NCBI RefSeq assembly: GCF_900109925.1
Contig: NZ_FOBW01000001.1
Coordinates: 310,001-374,000 of the forward strand
Direction: 5' to 3'
DNA length: 64,000 nt
DNA from: Mesobacillus persicus
GTDB taxonomy: Bacteria; Bacillota; Bacilli; Bacillales; Cytobacillaceae
Position numbers and translations under genes: made by a program. Shown one piece after another: positions 27,195 to 36,688 of this stretch; position 1 is the stretch's first letter; every line of letters starts with the position of its first letter. The notes beneath the pieces are model-generated. The model did no database searches. It saw only the letters and a list, made by a program, of their open reading frames with translations, and was not told the DNA's origin.

Positions 27195-27629
27195 ATGCTA
27201 GCAAACCGCAGATAAAGAGCAAAAATCTACTCGGTTCCCTATTCCAAACGAGGTTAGTGATGAACGAAGTCGTCTGCTTTATTTTGGATAGCTCGCCAAC
27301 AAATGATTCATTAAAACCACTTTTAGCTGATCGTGCATTCCAATCACTATGTGAGATTAGTGAAATTGCAAGGGACCCCTCCATAGCTATTGATTCTCTA
27401 CTTAGAGAGAAAGAAGGATGCATACACGAAGAAAATAATTGATGATCAAGCTTATTTCCTCAACCAGCACTTCGCAAAGTGGGCTCCTACCTTTTGTGAT
27501 ATAGGTTATATAACTCAATAAATCCCCTTTATCAATGTACAGCAAGGTTATTAAAGGAATACATTGAGTTGGAGCAGGAAATAGCGAACTTTTGGGCCAA
27601 GCAATGGAGATCAATAATTATAAATAAAA
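27195..27629 (+). pseudogene. Decayed TorD-family chaperone gene
   Basis: No intact frame, but pieces in two frames read like one TorD/DmsD-type chaperone for molybdo-enzymes. An ATG behind AGAGGGG at 27195 leads, after a frame change, into NLLGSLFQTRLVMNEVVCFI and AFQSLCEISEIARD. A second frame (about 27384-27512) reads LYLERKKDAYTKK, then QAYFLNQHFAKWAPTFCDI, close to the 'FLxxHLxxWVPxFC' core. A third piece (27536-27610) reads CTARLLKEYIELEQEIANFW, like the closing helix. The middle segment (YTRLF-type) is missing. Family assignment is by eye; stops and frame shifts are visible directly. Confidence 0.45.
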
Positions 27630-27631
27630 TC

Positions 27632-27663
27632 AAAAAAGACAGCCTTTTAGCGGCTGTCTTTTT
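27632..27663. terminator. Bidirectional terminator
   Basis: AAAAAGACAGCC and GGCTGTCTTTTT with a 7-nt loop, between the decayed gene and the convergent SRPBCC gene. Confidence 0.85.
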
Positions 27664-27672
27664 GGAAACTCA

Positions 27673-28110
27673 TCATTGGACATCTTCACTTGTTTTTTCA
27701 AGATACTTATATAGTTTTTTGATTAAATTGCTCCAACCTACATCCATATTTTCGTGGACGACGGTATGGGCAGAGCGAAATTCCGTTACTTTATCTGCAT
27801 CCCACCCCGAATGAGTGACGGTGAACTCTGTTAAATCTTCTAAATCTTTTAACTCAAAAGTCACAAGCCAATCTTTTCCCCATGTAAAAGAAAGGTGATG
27901 TGGTGGCGACACTTTTTTCACATAGCAAGGTGAGACCCCAAATTGTCCACGGTTTAATTCAAACTTATGGCCTTCTACAGGTTCAAAGTCATTTAACATA
28001 AACCAGGAATCAAGCCCCTTAGAAGTCGCAACAGCCTCCCACACTTGATCAATTGAAGCAGCAATAAAAGCCTTTTTTTGAAGGTCGGGTAAGACGACTT
28101 TATTTTGCAT
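27673..28110 (-). CDS. SRPBCC/AHSA1-type protein
   Basis: A 145-residue START-like lipid- or ligand-binding protein. The N-terminal pattern KKAFIAASIDQVWEAVATSKGLDSWF and the late VTFELKDLEDLTEFTVTHSGWD and NMDVGWSNLIKKLYKYLE are typical of the AHSA1 group found in many Bacillus genomes (YndB-like). No signal peptide. Monocistronic with a good ribosome site (GGGGGAATTAG). The ligand is unknown. Confidence 0.8.
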   Translation of the reverse strand: MQNKVVLPDLQKKAFIAASIDQVWEAVATSKGLDSWFMLNDFEPVEGHKFELNRGQFGVSPCYVKKVSPPHHLSFTWGKDWLVTFELKDLEDLTEFTVTHSGWDADKVTEFRSAHTVVHENMDVGWSNLIKKLYKYLEKTSEDVQ

Positions 28111-28157
28111 CTAATTCCCCCATTCTCTTGGCAGAGTGTTCATTGATTTATACCTAT

Positions 28158-28188
28158 GCAAAAAGGGCCGCCATTAAGACAGCCCTTT
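28158..28188 (-). terminator. Terminator of the symporter gene
   Basis: AAAGGGC and GCCCTTT pair; the minus strand continues TTTTTGC. Confidence 0.7.
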
Positions 28189-28191
28189 ATA

Positions 28192-29526
28192 TTAAATTAA
28201 TCCAATCGACTGAAGAAAGACAACGGTAATGGCAATCGGCGCAACATAACGAATCGAAAAATACCAAATATCAAAAAAGAAGCCCATTCCATTCGAACCT
28301 AATAATAATTCTTCCTTTACTAACTTGCGCGGCAATCGATATCCCACAAATAGAGAGATAAACAGAGCTCCAAGTGGCAATCCAATATTGCTGACTAGAA
28401 AATCTGCTGCATCAAAGATGGATTTACCAAAAATCTGTACATCGGAGAAAACGCCGAATGAGAGCGCGCTCGGTACACCGACGAGGAAAATGAGGATTCC
28501 ACTAATCCAAGCGATTTTTACACGTTTTTCTTTCTCATCTTTCACCAATGCAGCGACAACGATTTCCAGAATGGAAAATGCTGATGTTAATGTTGCGAAT
28601 AAAAGCAAGACGAGAAAAATGAAAAGGAACAATCCGCCAAAAGCCAATTCATTGAAAACCGCTGGCAAGACAACAAATACAAGGCCTGGGCCATGACCTG
28701 GTTCAAACCCTAGTGCAAACACAGCTGGGAAGATAACGATACCTGCTAAGAAGCATATTAAGATATTTAACCCAGCAACTGAGAAAGCAGATTTAACGAT
28801 GTTCTCTGATTTCCCTAAATAAGAAGCATAAGTAACCATGACTGAGATCCCAACGCTTAGGGTGAAAAATGCTTGTCCTAATGCGAGCAAAATGGTTTCC
28901 GGCGTCATCGCTGAAAAGTCTGGCTTGAGTAAAAATTCGACCCCAGCAGCTGCCCCTTCCAATGTTAACGATCGAATCGCAAGTACAACGAATAATAGAA
29001 ACAATGCAGGCATCATGTATTTGCTTGCACGTTCAATTCCCTTTTGAACCCCGCCTTTAACGACCATAATCGTCATGATGATAAAAATAAATTGGCAGAT
29101 CACTACTTCAAGTGGATTTGCGATGATGTCAGTAAATAATTGTCCATAGTCAGCATTCGATAGTGAACCTGTGACACTTCTTCCTAAATAAGATAGAATC
29201 CATCCTCCCACCACACTATAAAACGAAAGGAGAATAAACGAGAAAACTACACCTGCCGTTCCAAGCAAATGCCACTTCGTTCCTGGTGCCAACTTCCGAT
29301 AAGCCGTAATGGCATCCTTTTGGGTGTTCCTTCCAATTAAAAATTCGGCGATTAAAATTGGAGCCCCTACAAACACAGTTAATAAAATAAATAAAAGAAA
29401 AAAGATGGCTCCCCCATTTGTTCCTGCCATATATGGAAACTTCCAGATGGCCCCTAATCCGATAGCAGAACCTGCTGCCGCAAGGATAAAGCCTAGTTTG
29501 GAAGTCCATTGTTCATGTGTCTTCAT
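28192..29526 (-). CDS. Sodium-dependent transporter of the NSS (SNF) family
   Basis: Couples Na+ entry to uptake of an amino acid or amine. The 444-residue protein has about eleven membrane segments. The TM1 motif GSAIGLGAIWKFPYMAGTNGGAIF contains the unwound segment that binds Na+ and substrate, and FFTLSVGISVMVTYASYLG corresponds to TM6. The length and the lack of a twelfth segment are typical of bacterial members such as B. subtilis YocR/YhdH. Monocistronic with AAAGGAG before the ATG. The substrate cannot be told from sequence. Confidence 0.88.
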   Translation of the reverse strand: MKTHEQWTSKLGFILAAAGSAIGLGAIWKFPYMAGTNGGAIFFLLFILLTVFVGAPILIAEFLIGRNTQKDAITAYRKLAPGTKWHLLGTAGVVFSFILLSFYSVVGGWILSYLGRSVTGSLSNADYGQLFTDIIANPLEVVICQFIFIIMTIMVVKGGVQKGIERASKYMMPALFLLFVVLAIRSLTLEGAAAGVEFLLKPDFSAMTPETILLALGQAFFTLSVGISVMVTYASYLGKSENIVKSAFSVAGLNILICFLAGIVIFPAVFALGFEPGHGPGLVFVVLPAVFNELAFGGLFLFIFLVLLLFATLTSAFSILEIVVAALVKDEKEKRVKIAWISGILIFLVGVPSALSFGVFSDVQIFGKSIFDAADFLVSNIGLPLGALFISLFVGYRLPRKLVKEELLLGSNGMGFFFDIWYFSIRYVAPIAITVVFLQSIGLI

Positions 29527-29736
29527 AAAAAAACTCCTTTTGCGATTTCTAGCTGATATTTCTCAATATTACTATTTTTTCTGATAAAATCAACGATTTT
29601 TTCTTAAGGTATTTAACTGTCGGCTTTCAATCTAAGTATTTCGAACACATTAGGCAGAATAGGAGCGTAACCTTTGTCTAAGTGGTAACATCTAATGTCT
29701 TTAGGCAATAAGATAGGGTATAGTGGAGGTGGGCTT

Positions 29737-30165
29737 ATGGCCGTTGTAAAGCATACTGAGGCAGATATTGATCTGTTAGCACGATTACTAAGAGCGGAAG
29801 CCGAAGGTGAAGGTCAACTTGGCATGATGCATGTTGGTGCTGTAGGAATTAATCGAATTAGAGGAAATTGCTCCGATTTCAAAGGAATTAAAACCATTCC
29901 CCAAATGGTATACCAGGAACATGCCTTTGAAGCAACTCAAAAAGGGTATTTTTATCAAAGAGCACGTGAAGTAGATAAAAAGCTCGCGCGGAAAGCGGTA
30001 AGAGGGCATCGAGATTGGCCAGCAAAATATAGTCTTTGGTACTTCAGACCAACTGGCGATTGTCCGCCAACATGGTACAATCAGCCTCTTGTCGGTCGCT
30101 ATAAGCTCCATTGCTTCTTTGAGCCTAGAGCTGGAGAGTGTGATAACATCTATAGTACGTATTAA
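29737..30165 (+). CDS. cwlJ: Spore cortex-lytic enzyme CwlJ
   Basis: Needed for cortex breakdown in germination, especially with Ca-dipicolinate. The 142-residue product has exactly the usual CwlJ length, and its sequence (LLARLLRAEAEGEG, GAVGINRI, CSDFKGIKTI, RDWPAKYSLWYFRPTGDCPPTWYNQP) agrees closely with the B. subtilis protein. It is a single SleB-type hydrolase domain without signal peptide, as expected for a coat-associated enzyme made in the mother cell. The start is set at the ATG after GGAGGTGG. In B. subtilis gerQ follows; here the gene ends in a terminator and the next gene is unrelated. Confidence 0.95.
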   Translation: MAVVKHTEADIDLLARLLRAEAEGEGQLGMMHVGAVGINRIRGNCSDFKGIKTIPQMVYQEHAFEATQKGYFYQRAREVDKKLARKAVRGHRDWPAKYSLWYFRPTGDCPPTWYNQPLVGRYKLHCFFEPRAGECDNIYSTY

Positions 30166-30172
30166 TCATTGG

Positions 30173-30204
30173 CCTGTTTCCCAAAAGGGATGCAGGTTTT
30201 TTTT
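30173..30204 (+). terminator. Terminator of cwlJ
   Basis: CCTG...CCC pairs with GGG...CAGG and is followed by eight T. Confidence 0.8.
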
Positions 30205-30335
30205 GCTAAGGACACCTATATTCTTCTTTTGATGTTATAATAATATAATTGTTTTCAGAGAGTGGTAGTTTGGTGTCTTCCAACTACTAAAAATATTTTT
30301 CAATACTTTTGCAATCAGCTTAGAGGAGTTTTCAT

Positions 30336-31241
30336 ATGAACCAGGAATTTTTAAATATATTACTATTAATCGGTGTTGGATATTTATTTAAAAGACTTAA
30401 TCTTTTAAAAGAATCTGATGGTGAGGTTTTATCCAGAATTATTTTTAATATTACTTTACCTGCACTCATCATTGTATCTCTTAACTCCGTCGTAATCGAA
30501 CCATCACTAATCCTCCTTCCTTTTATTGTTGTCAGCTACGGTTTAATATCGGTATTGCTTGCCTACTTTATGTTTAAAAAGGAAGAAAAGGAACTCAAAG
30601 GGACCTTTATGATGCTTTCTACTGGGTACAATGTCGGCTTGTTTGCCTTCCCGCTAGTTGAAGCAATCTGGGGAATTGAAGGGCTTTTATATTTCGGAAT
30701 GTTTGATGCCGGCAATGCCTTCCTCGTTTTCGGGGTTTCCTATATTCTCGGAAGTTATTATTCTAAACAGGGATTAAGCCTTAACCCTCTTGGGATTGTA
30801 AAGAAATTTAGCAAATCGATCCCGTTTATGAGTTATATTGTCATGACCGTTCTAAATTTCAGTCATATCAAACTGCCGACAGAATTGATTGATGTTGCAT
30901 CGGTCATCTCTAAAGCGAATATGCCCCTATCGTTGATTGTTTTGGGGCTATATATGAACTTCACCTTTGAGAAGAAATATATTCGTCCGATTATCAAATA
31001 CTTGCTTTTCCGTTACGGTTTCGGGCTACTTTTTGGATTAGGTTTTTATTTCCTCCTACCGGTCGATCAAATGTTCAGACTGACGATCTTAATTGGGTTT
31101 CTGCTTCCAATTGGACTTGCAGTCATTCCTTATTCTCATGAGTTTAAATATACGACCACTCGTTTAATTGGGACAGTCTCGAATATATGTATTGTTATTA
31201 GCATCATAATTTTATACTTTATAGCAAATTATATAATATAA
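30336..31241 (+). CDS. AEC (auxin efflux carrier) family transporter
   Basis: A 301-residue membrane protein with about ten segments in two similar halves. FNITLPALIIVSLNSV near residue 38 and the later SKANMPLSLIVLGLYMNF near 195 are the paired family motifs around the crossover helices. Bacterial members export or import small carboxylates such as malate or malonate. A good ribosome site (GAGGAG) precedes the ATG. Monocistronic between cwlJ and a terminator. Substrate unknown. Confidence 0.85.
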   Translation: MNQEFLNILLLIGVGYLFKRLNLLKESDGEVLSRIIFNITLPALIIVSLNSVVIEPSLILLPFIVVSYGLISVLLAYFMFKKEEKELKGTFMMLSTGYNVGLFAFPLVEAIWGIEGLLYFGMFDAGNAFLVFGVSYILGSYYSKQGLSLNPLGIVKKFSKSIPFMSYIVMTVLNFSHIKLPTELIDVASVISKANMPLSLIVLGLYMNFTFEKKYIRPIIKYLLFRYGFGLLFGLGFYFLLPVDQMFRLTILIGFLLPIGLAVIPYSHEFKYTTTRLIGTVSNICIVISIIILYFIANYII

Positions 31242-31246
31242 AAAAG

Positions 31247-31279
31247 GCTGCCTCTTATTTAAGGGGGCAGCCATTTCTA
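31247..31279. terminator. Bidirectional terminator
   Basis: GGCTGCC and GGCAGCC pair, extended by CTT/AAG, between the AEC gene and the convergent lipase gene. Confidence 0.75.
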
Positions 31280-31312
31280 ATTTTAAAGGAATATCGTTCC
31301 TTCCGTCATATA

Positions 31313-32080
31313 TTAATAGGTTGTTACTAGCTCATTAATCAATTGGCTTTGAACAAAACGGTGCACGTGTTCGACAATGACTTCCTTGTCATTGTCCATT
31401 GAGGCTACATGGTATGAATTTTCTAGAGTAGCCATTGCTTTTATCTTTGATCCAACATTTTTATAGATAAAATCTGTGTTGGTTGGTGGAATGACATGAT
31501 CAACGGTAGATTTGATACATAAAATTGGACTAGTGATCTCTTCTAACAATGCGGGTGTATTCTCCATCAATTCTTGAAGTTGATGGATCGCATGCAATGG
31601 TGTTTTGTGATACGTTATTTCATAAACCCCCTTAGCCTTTATATCTGGTTCGCCTTCGGGAATATATTTCGGAGTTTGCTGCTGCTTTAAATACTCGAAT
31701 GAAGGTAAAGTTAAAGCGGCATTAACGGTCACAACCCCTTTGATTTCGGGATATTTTTGAGCCATCTTGAGGGTTAAGGTCCCCCCCATCGATTGGCCAA
31801 CCATGAAGACAGTGGAGCATTGTTCTGCTAAAAATTGATACCCTCTCTCCAATTCGGCGAACCAATCCTCATGGGTAGCCTTTTCGAGGTCATGATAATG
31901 AGTGCCATGTCCAGGTAAACGTGGTGCTAATACGGTGTAGCCATGATCTGCAAACCTCTCACCAATATAACGGACACTTTGTGGCGTTCCTACAAATCCG
32001 TGCGAGATTAGAATTCCTATGTCATTGCCTTTATAATAAAATGCTTCCGCACCTTCGATTACCGGATATTTTTCTTTCAT
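31313..32080 (-). CDS. Monoacylglycerol lipase / carboxylesterase
   Basis: An alpha/beta hydrolase of 255 aa. The nucleophile is Ser97 in VGQSMGGTL, the acid Asp is in STVDHVIPP, and His in ENSYHVASMD. Oxyanion-loop HGFVGTP and PRLPGHGTHYHDLE match the thermostable Bacillus sp. monoacylglycerol lipase (bMGL, H257) better than the Est30 esterases. Cytosolic, no signal peptide. Likely releases free fatty acids and glycerol from monoacylglycerols. Strong AAGGAGG ribosome site; monocistronic. Confidence 0.87.
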   Translation of the reverse strand: MKEKYPVIEGAEAFYYKGNDIGILISHGFVGTPQSVRYIGERFADHGYTVLAPRLPGHGTHYHDLEKATHEDWFAELERGYQFLAEQCSTVFMVGQSMGGTLTLKMAQKYPEIKGVVTVNAALTLPSFEYLKQQQTPKYIPEGEPDIKAKGVYEITYHKTPLHAIHQLQELMENTPALLEEITSPILCIKSTVDHVIPPTNTDFIYKNVGSKIKAMATLENSYHVASMDNDKEVIVEHVHRFVQSQLINELVTTY

Positions 32081-32418
32081 ATTTATAACCTCCTTAAGTC
32101 CCGTGAAGCTTGATTACCCGATTGGGTTCCTCTTTTGCCGTCGTTTCTTACCTAAATTCATCATAACCTTAGTATTCCTAGTTGTAAAGTATGAATTAAA
32201 TAATCAGAGCCTATATTCCTCTAATACAGGAGGGATTAAAGAACTTTGTTAAGTTTCCTTCCATTTTTATATGAAATCAGCGAAAAACCCTATATGATAA
32301 TGTAAATCCCTTTTAGATGGAAACAAAATCTTACGTCAGCTCGTTTTATGACAGAAGTTCCGGATTTTAATCCGTCGTTATGGGTGGCTATTTTAATAGA
32401 TGGGTGGAGTGAGTGTTC
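32081..32418. other. Intergenic region, no feature recognised
   Basis: About 340 bp between the divergent lipase and guanine deaminase genes. A short CGGATT/AATCCG palindrome lies near 32360, and TATGATAAT near 32293 could be a -10 element. I see no purine riboswitch and no clear TnrA site. Confidence 0.4.
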
Positions 32419-32883
32419 ATGGATAAGTTTATGGAGATGGCTGTGCAGCTTGCACTTGATAATGTGAGAGGCAATACAGGGGGACCTTTTGGCGCTATCG
32501 TTGTGAAAGACGGTGAAATCGTGGGAGTTGGTCAAAATAATGTAACCCGTCTAAAAGATCCTACCGCCCATGCTGAGGTACAGGCAATTAGGGATGCTTG
32601 TCATTTTTTTAGTTCCTATCAACTAGATGATTGTGAGATCTATACGAGTTGTGAACCTTGCCCAATGTGCCTAGGCGCTATCTTTTGGGCTCGTCCGAAG
32701 GCAGTCTACTATGCTTGTACAAAAGAAGATGCAGCTAAAATTGGCTTTGATGATCAATTTATCTATGAGCAACTCGAGGTCCCTCATGAAGACAGACAAA
32801 TCCCGATGATGAAGGTTTCCCCTAAAAATTCCGATGCCCCTTTTCAGGCTTGGGATTGTTCAAGTGAAAAAGTTAGTTATTAA
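32419..32883 (+). CDS. guaD: Guanine deaminase
   Basis: Converts guanine to xanthine and ammonia. The 154-residue protein belongs to the cytidine-deaminase fold. Zinc ligands are His in PTAHAEVQAI (with catalytic Glu) and the two Cys of TSCEPCPMCLGAI. The remainder (GGPFGAIVVKDGEIV, YQLDDCEIYTSCEPC, FDDQFIYEQLEVP) agrees with B. subtilis GuaD, a domain-swapped dimer. The ATG at 32419 is preferred over the GTG two codons earlier, which touches its ribosome site. Monocistronic. Confidence 0.93.
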   Translation: MDKFMEMAVQLALDNVRGNTGGPFGAIVVKDGEIVGVGQNNVTRLKDPTAHAEVQAIRDACHFFSSYQLDDCEIYTSCEPCPMCLGAIFWARPKAVYYACTKEDAAKIGFDDQFIYEQLEVPHEDRQIPMMKVSPKNSDAPFQAWDCSSEKVSY

Positions 32884-33047
32884 TCTAAGGGCATAATAGC
32901 CTCATTGGTACCACATACGCCTTTGCTTAGTCGTTACAAAGGGCACCTAGAAACCTCATAATTGGCGCCCTTTGTCCCCTTCTTTGACTACATAGGTCAA
33001 CTAAAAACTTCTAAGTTACCTTTTGATTTGACTATGTCTGTAAAGTG

Positions 33048-33692
33048 TTAAATTTTCTTTAATGCTTCAAAGATTGGCGTGTCTCCACTAACAACATCGA
33101 AGGATTTTTTATACGTATTTTTTTCATTTAATGATTCAAAGATAATTTTTGCGACGTCTTCACGTGGGATTGAACTTCTCTCAACATTTTCTGCAGCAGA
33201 AATTAATCCTGTACCTGGTTCATTGAGAAGTCCACCTGGTCGGATGATCGTGTAGGTTAAATCACTTTGCATAACAGCTCTATCTGCATAATGTTTGGCC
33301 ACATAATAAGGTCTGATTTTTTCGTTCCAATTTTCTCTTTTGTGAGCTTGAAGGGCACTCACCATAATGAATCGTTTAATCCCTAACTTTTCTGCCGCCT
33401 CAACCGTTTTTACCGCGCCGTCTAAATCAATTAGTAGGGTTTTGTCTGGACCTGTTTTTCCACCAGACCCTGCAGTAAAGACAATCGCATCGCAGCCCTT
33501 TGCAGCCTCGGCAATCTCATCCACTGTTCCTTCTAGACTAGCCAAAGCTGTTTCAATCCCCAGCTTTTGTAGGGCGTCTTGTTGCTCTTCTTTTCTAACC
33601 ATCGCTTTAACGGTATGTTCCTTGCTTTCATTTAAAAGTGTAACGAGATGGCGACCAATTTGCCCATTCGCTCCTACAACAAAAACCTTCAT
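33048..33692 (-). CDS. NAD(P)-binding atypical SDR (YhfK-like)
   Basis: A 214-residue protein with Rossmann motif VGANGQIGRHLV and the blocks IVFTAGSGGKTGPDKTLLIDLDG, KRFIMVSALQAHKRENWNE and YYVAKHYADRAVMQSDLTYTIIRPGGLLNEPGTG. These agree strongly with B. subtilis YhfK, a NAD(P)H-binding (NmrA/epimerase-like) protein of unknown substrate. Ribosome site AAAGGAGC. Monocistronic. Confidence 0.87.
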   Translation of the reverse strand: MKVFVVGANGQIGRHLVTLLNESKEHTVKAMVRKEEQQDALQKLGIETALASLEGTVDEIAEAAKGCDAIVFTAGSGGKTGPDKTLLIDLDGAVKTVEAAEKLGIKRFIMVSALQAHKRENWNEKIRPYYVAKHYADRAVMQSDLTYTIIRPGGLLNEPGTGLISAAENVERSSIPREDVAKIIFESLNEKNTYKKSFDVVSGDTPIFEALKKI

Positions 33693-33949
33693 GGTATCAT
33701 GCTCCTTTCAGAGTTCTATTTTCATTCTATTATAAGTACTCCCTATATCTCCAATAATTGAATTCAGTTCTTAAACACGAACTTAATTTTAACCTCCTCT
33801 AAATTTTTTTGTGATTAATTTAACAGTTATCATTGAAAACCAATGGTAAATTTTGATTTAATGTATAAATATAATGTTTCTAGTCGAATTCATTTGTATA
33901 ATGAAAAGCGGGAGAGAGAACAACTTCATGTAATAAAGGTGGTCATTTT

Positions 33950-36496
33950 TTGAACTTGGGGGAACCTAGAAAAAAACTAACATCCTACTTAAACAGAACA
34001 GAATCAGAATTTTATCAAGAAATGTTTACGATTCACCCAGATGCCATTTATGTGATTGATAAATATGGTTACTTAATGGAATGCAACAAAGGGTTTTTCC
34101 AACTAACCGGGTATAAGGCGGATGAATGTATTGGGCAGCCAGTTTATCAGCTGATTCATCCAGATGATCGAACAAAAGTAATGAATTTCATACAAAAATC
34201 CTTCAATGGTAAAGCTTCTCGAAGACAATATAGATTCGTTCAAAAGAGTGGTATAGTAAAGAATGTTTGGACGGATGCAGCACCAATATATAGTGAAGAG
34301 GGTAAGACAATAGGGCTTTTTATTATTGGAAAAGATGTGACCCAAGAAAAGGAAATCAACGAAATAAAATTACAACAAGAGAAACGATTTAGTTCTTTGA
34401 TTAAAAACTCACACGATATCATCAGTATTATTGATGAAAATATGAGGCTTAACTACCAGAGTCCCTCCATTGAAAACGTACTCGGGTATCCGTATGAAGA
34501 AGTTTTGGAAATCCTATCAAATGATCTTTTTGCCCTAATGCATCCGGATGACCACGAACTTGCAATACTTAAATTACGTGATCTTTATAACAGCCACAAT
34601 GGTAAGCTTTCCATGGAATTACGGCTTAAACATCAAAATGGGGAATGGCGAAACTTTCAAATCACAGGCTCAAATCTTTTACATGATGAAAATGTTAATG
34701 GTGTAGTAGTTAATTACCAGGACATCACGGATATAAAAAAGGCACAAGAAGAAGTTCACTATATGGCTTTTCATGACTATTTGACCGATTTACCCAATCG
34801 AAGATACTTAGAACAAAAACTTGAATCAGAACTGAGAATGAAAAAAGGCACGGAATTAAAGTTAGCTGTGATGTTTATTGACTTAGATCAATTTAAATTC
34901 ATTAATGATACCTTAGGACATGATACAGGTGATAAAGTCTTAATTGAGGTAGCGCAAACATTAAAAAGTTGCGTCTGGGATAGCGATGTTGTGGCCAGGT
35001 TAGCTGGCGATGAATTCATTATCTTACTAACGAACCAAACGAGTATCGAATGTGTAAAAAAGATTGCGCAAAAGATTATCGAGGTTTTTGAAAGACCTTT
35101 TAATGTTGACCAATTCGAACTATTTATTACTGCAAGCATTGGTATCAGTCTTTTCCCCGATTCTGGAGAGGATAGTAAATCCTTAATGAAAAACGCTGAT
35201 CTAGCCATGTACCTAGCAAAAGACAATGGGAAAAATGGTTTTCAGGTTTTTACACCGACCATGAATATAAAGTCTTATAAAACCTTTACTTTTCAAAACG
35301 ATCTCAGGAAAGCATTAAAACAAGATCAGTTTGAACTATACTATCAGCCAAAGGTTTGCACGAGGACAAATAAGATTGTTGGCGCAGAGGCACTTATCCG
35401 GTGGAAACACCCTGAATGGGGAATGGTTCCTCCCTCAGAGTTTATCTTCTTGGCAGAAGAATCTGGATTTATTATTCAAATTGGAGAATGGGTTCTTAGG
35501 AATGTTTGTAGACAAATTAAATTATGGGAACAAGAAGGATTTGAACCAATTATAATTTCACTTAATTTTTCAGTTCTACAAATCCTGCAAACGGATATAG
35601 TCCAAACCATTTCTACTATTTTAGAAGATTCAAAAATAAGCGGGACCCTCTTAGAAATCGAAATTACTGAAAGCATGATATTAGAGAAGGAATCTGAGGT
35701 TTCAAATACGATAGATGAAATCCGCCAATTGGGTGTAGGGGTTGCCCTTGATGATTTCGGTACAGGTTATTCCTCATTAGGCTCATTAAGAAACTTTAAT
35801 TTTGATACGATTAAATTGGATAAATCATTTATTCGTGACATTCACCACAATGAGGAAAGCAAGGCGATTATTAAATTTATTATTAATCTTGCCCGTGAAT
35901 TAAAGATAAATGTTGTTGCTGAAGGGGTTGAGTATGAGGAGCAACTCACTCTTCTTCGCCATCTAGAATGCGACGAAATTCAGGGATATTTGTTTAGTAG
36001 ACCGAAGCCTGTTGAAGAATTCGAAAAAATGCTTGTAGAAAAATCAGTTTCATTTGAAAGTGAAGTATATATGAAACCAGAAAACCGGAATGACTTTAGA
36101 ATTTCCTTCCCCTACCCTCTTGAGGCTGATATGACAATTGTCGAACTCAACGGGAAGGTAATTCAACTGGGAAAAACCAATGTTTTAATTGAGGATATGG
36201 GTCCAAAAGGACTTAGGTTCGTGACCGATATTAAGCTCCCACTGGATACAGCGATGACGATTAAATTTACAACGCAACTCTTTGGCAAGTTCATTACGAA
36301 TTATGGTAAGTTAGTCTTTCAACAAGAACTAGGAGACCTTTATCAGTGTGGTGTTGAATTTTTGCCGCATGAGCAAAACAGCCCTATGTTAAAGAAGCTA
36401 TTGACTCAGCTTGAGGAGGAATTAAAGCATCATCCGCTAATCGAAGAGTCGAATTTCATTACTACTAATAAACTCGATTATTTTATAAATAACTAA
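33950..36496 (+). CDS. PAS-PAS-GGDEF-EAL-PilZ cyclic-di-GMP protein
   Basis: An 848-residue cytosolic signalling protein predicted to make, break and bind cyclic-di-GMP. Two PAS domains (about 18-135 and 145-265) are followed by GGDEF (275-435, active-site loop AGDEF at 352-356), EAL (450-695, EALIRW at 480, DDFGTG at 601, KLDKSF at 622) and a C-terminal PilZ-like domain (711-830, RNDFR at 713-717, DMGPKG at 749-754). The RxxD inhibitory site before AGDEF is missing (WDSD). AGDEF is usually active but can be degenerate; the EAL metal and base residues look intact. The start is TTG after AAAGGTGG. Monocistronic with a terminator. Confidence 0.9.
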   Translation: MNLGEPRKKLTSYLNRTESEFYQEMFTIHPDAIYVIDKYGYLMECNKGFFQLTGYKADECIGQPVYQLIHPDDRTKVMNFIQKSFNGKASRRQYRFVQKSGIVKNVWTDAAPIYSEEGKTIGLFIIGKDVTQEKEINEIKLQQEKRFSSLIKNSHDIISIIDENMRLNYQSPSIENVLGYPYEEVLEILSNDLFALMHPDDHELAILKLRDLYNSHNGKLSMELRLKHQNGEWRNFQITGSNLLHDENVNGVVVNYQDITDIKKAQEEVHYMAFHDYLTDLPNRRYLEQKLESELRMKKGTELKLAVMFIDLDQFKFINDTLGHDTGDKVLIEVAQTLKSCVWDSDVVARLAGDEFIILLTNQTSIECVKKIAQKIIEVFERPFNVDQFELFITASIGISLFPDSGEDSKSLMKNADLAMYLAKDNGKNGFQVFTPTMNIKSYKTFTFQNDLRKALKQDQFELYYQPKVCTRTNKIVGAEALIRWKHPEWGMVPPSEFIFLAEESGFIIQIGEWVLRNVCRQIKLWEQEGFEPIIISLNFSVLQILQTDIVQTISTILEDSKISGTLLEIEITESMILEKESEVSNTIDEIRQLGVGVALDDFGTGYSSLGSLRNFNFDTIKLDKSFIRDIHHNEESKAIIKFIINLARELKINVVAEGVEYEEQLTLLRHLECDEIQGYLFSRPKPVEEFEKMLVEKSVSFESEVYMKPENRNDFRISFPYPLEADMTIVELNGKVIQLGKTNVLIEDMGPKGLRFVTDIKLPLDTAMTIKFTTQLFGKFITNYGKLVFQQELGDLYQCGVEFLPHEQNSPMLKKLLTQLEEELKHHPLIEESNFITTNKLDYFINN

Positions 36497-36500
36497 CAAG

Positions 36501-36532
36501 AACGGCCGTCTATACTAAAGACGGCCGTTTTA
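36501..36532 (+). terminator. Terminator of the GGDEF-EAL gene
   Basis: AACGGCCGTC pairs exactly with GACGGCCGTT, followed by a U-rich tail. Confidence 0.85.
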
Positions 36533-36688
36533 TATCGGAGTCATACCTTAAATGACAAAGGTTCCAGTAGCCTAGAGTTTCTAGTATGGCAGGCTTCAGA
36601 TTTTCATAAATTCAATTAGAAAACGTGTGCAATGGACGAGTTTGTGTTAAGATTATTTAGAATATTCTAATATGAAGGTTGGGATACT

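Noticed and set aside
27088-27423. 111-codon minus-strand frame beside des
   Set aside because: No ribosome site; the plus strand holds the TorD-like remnant, which explains the openness better.
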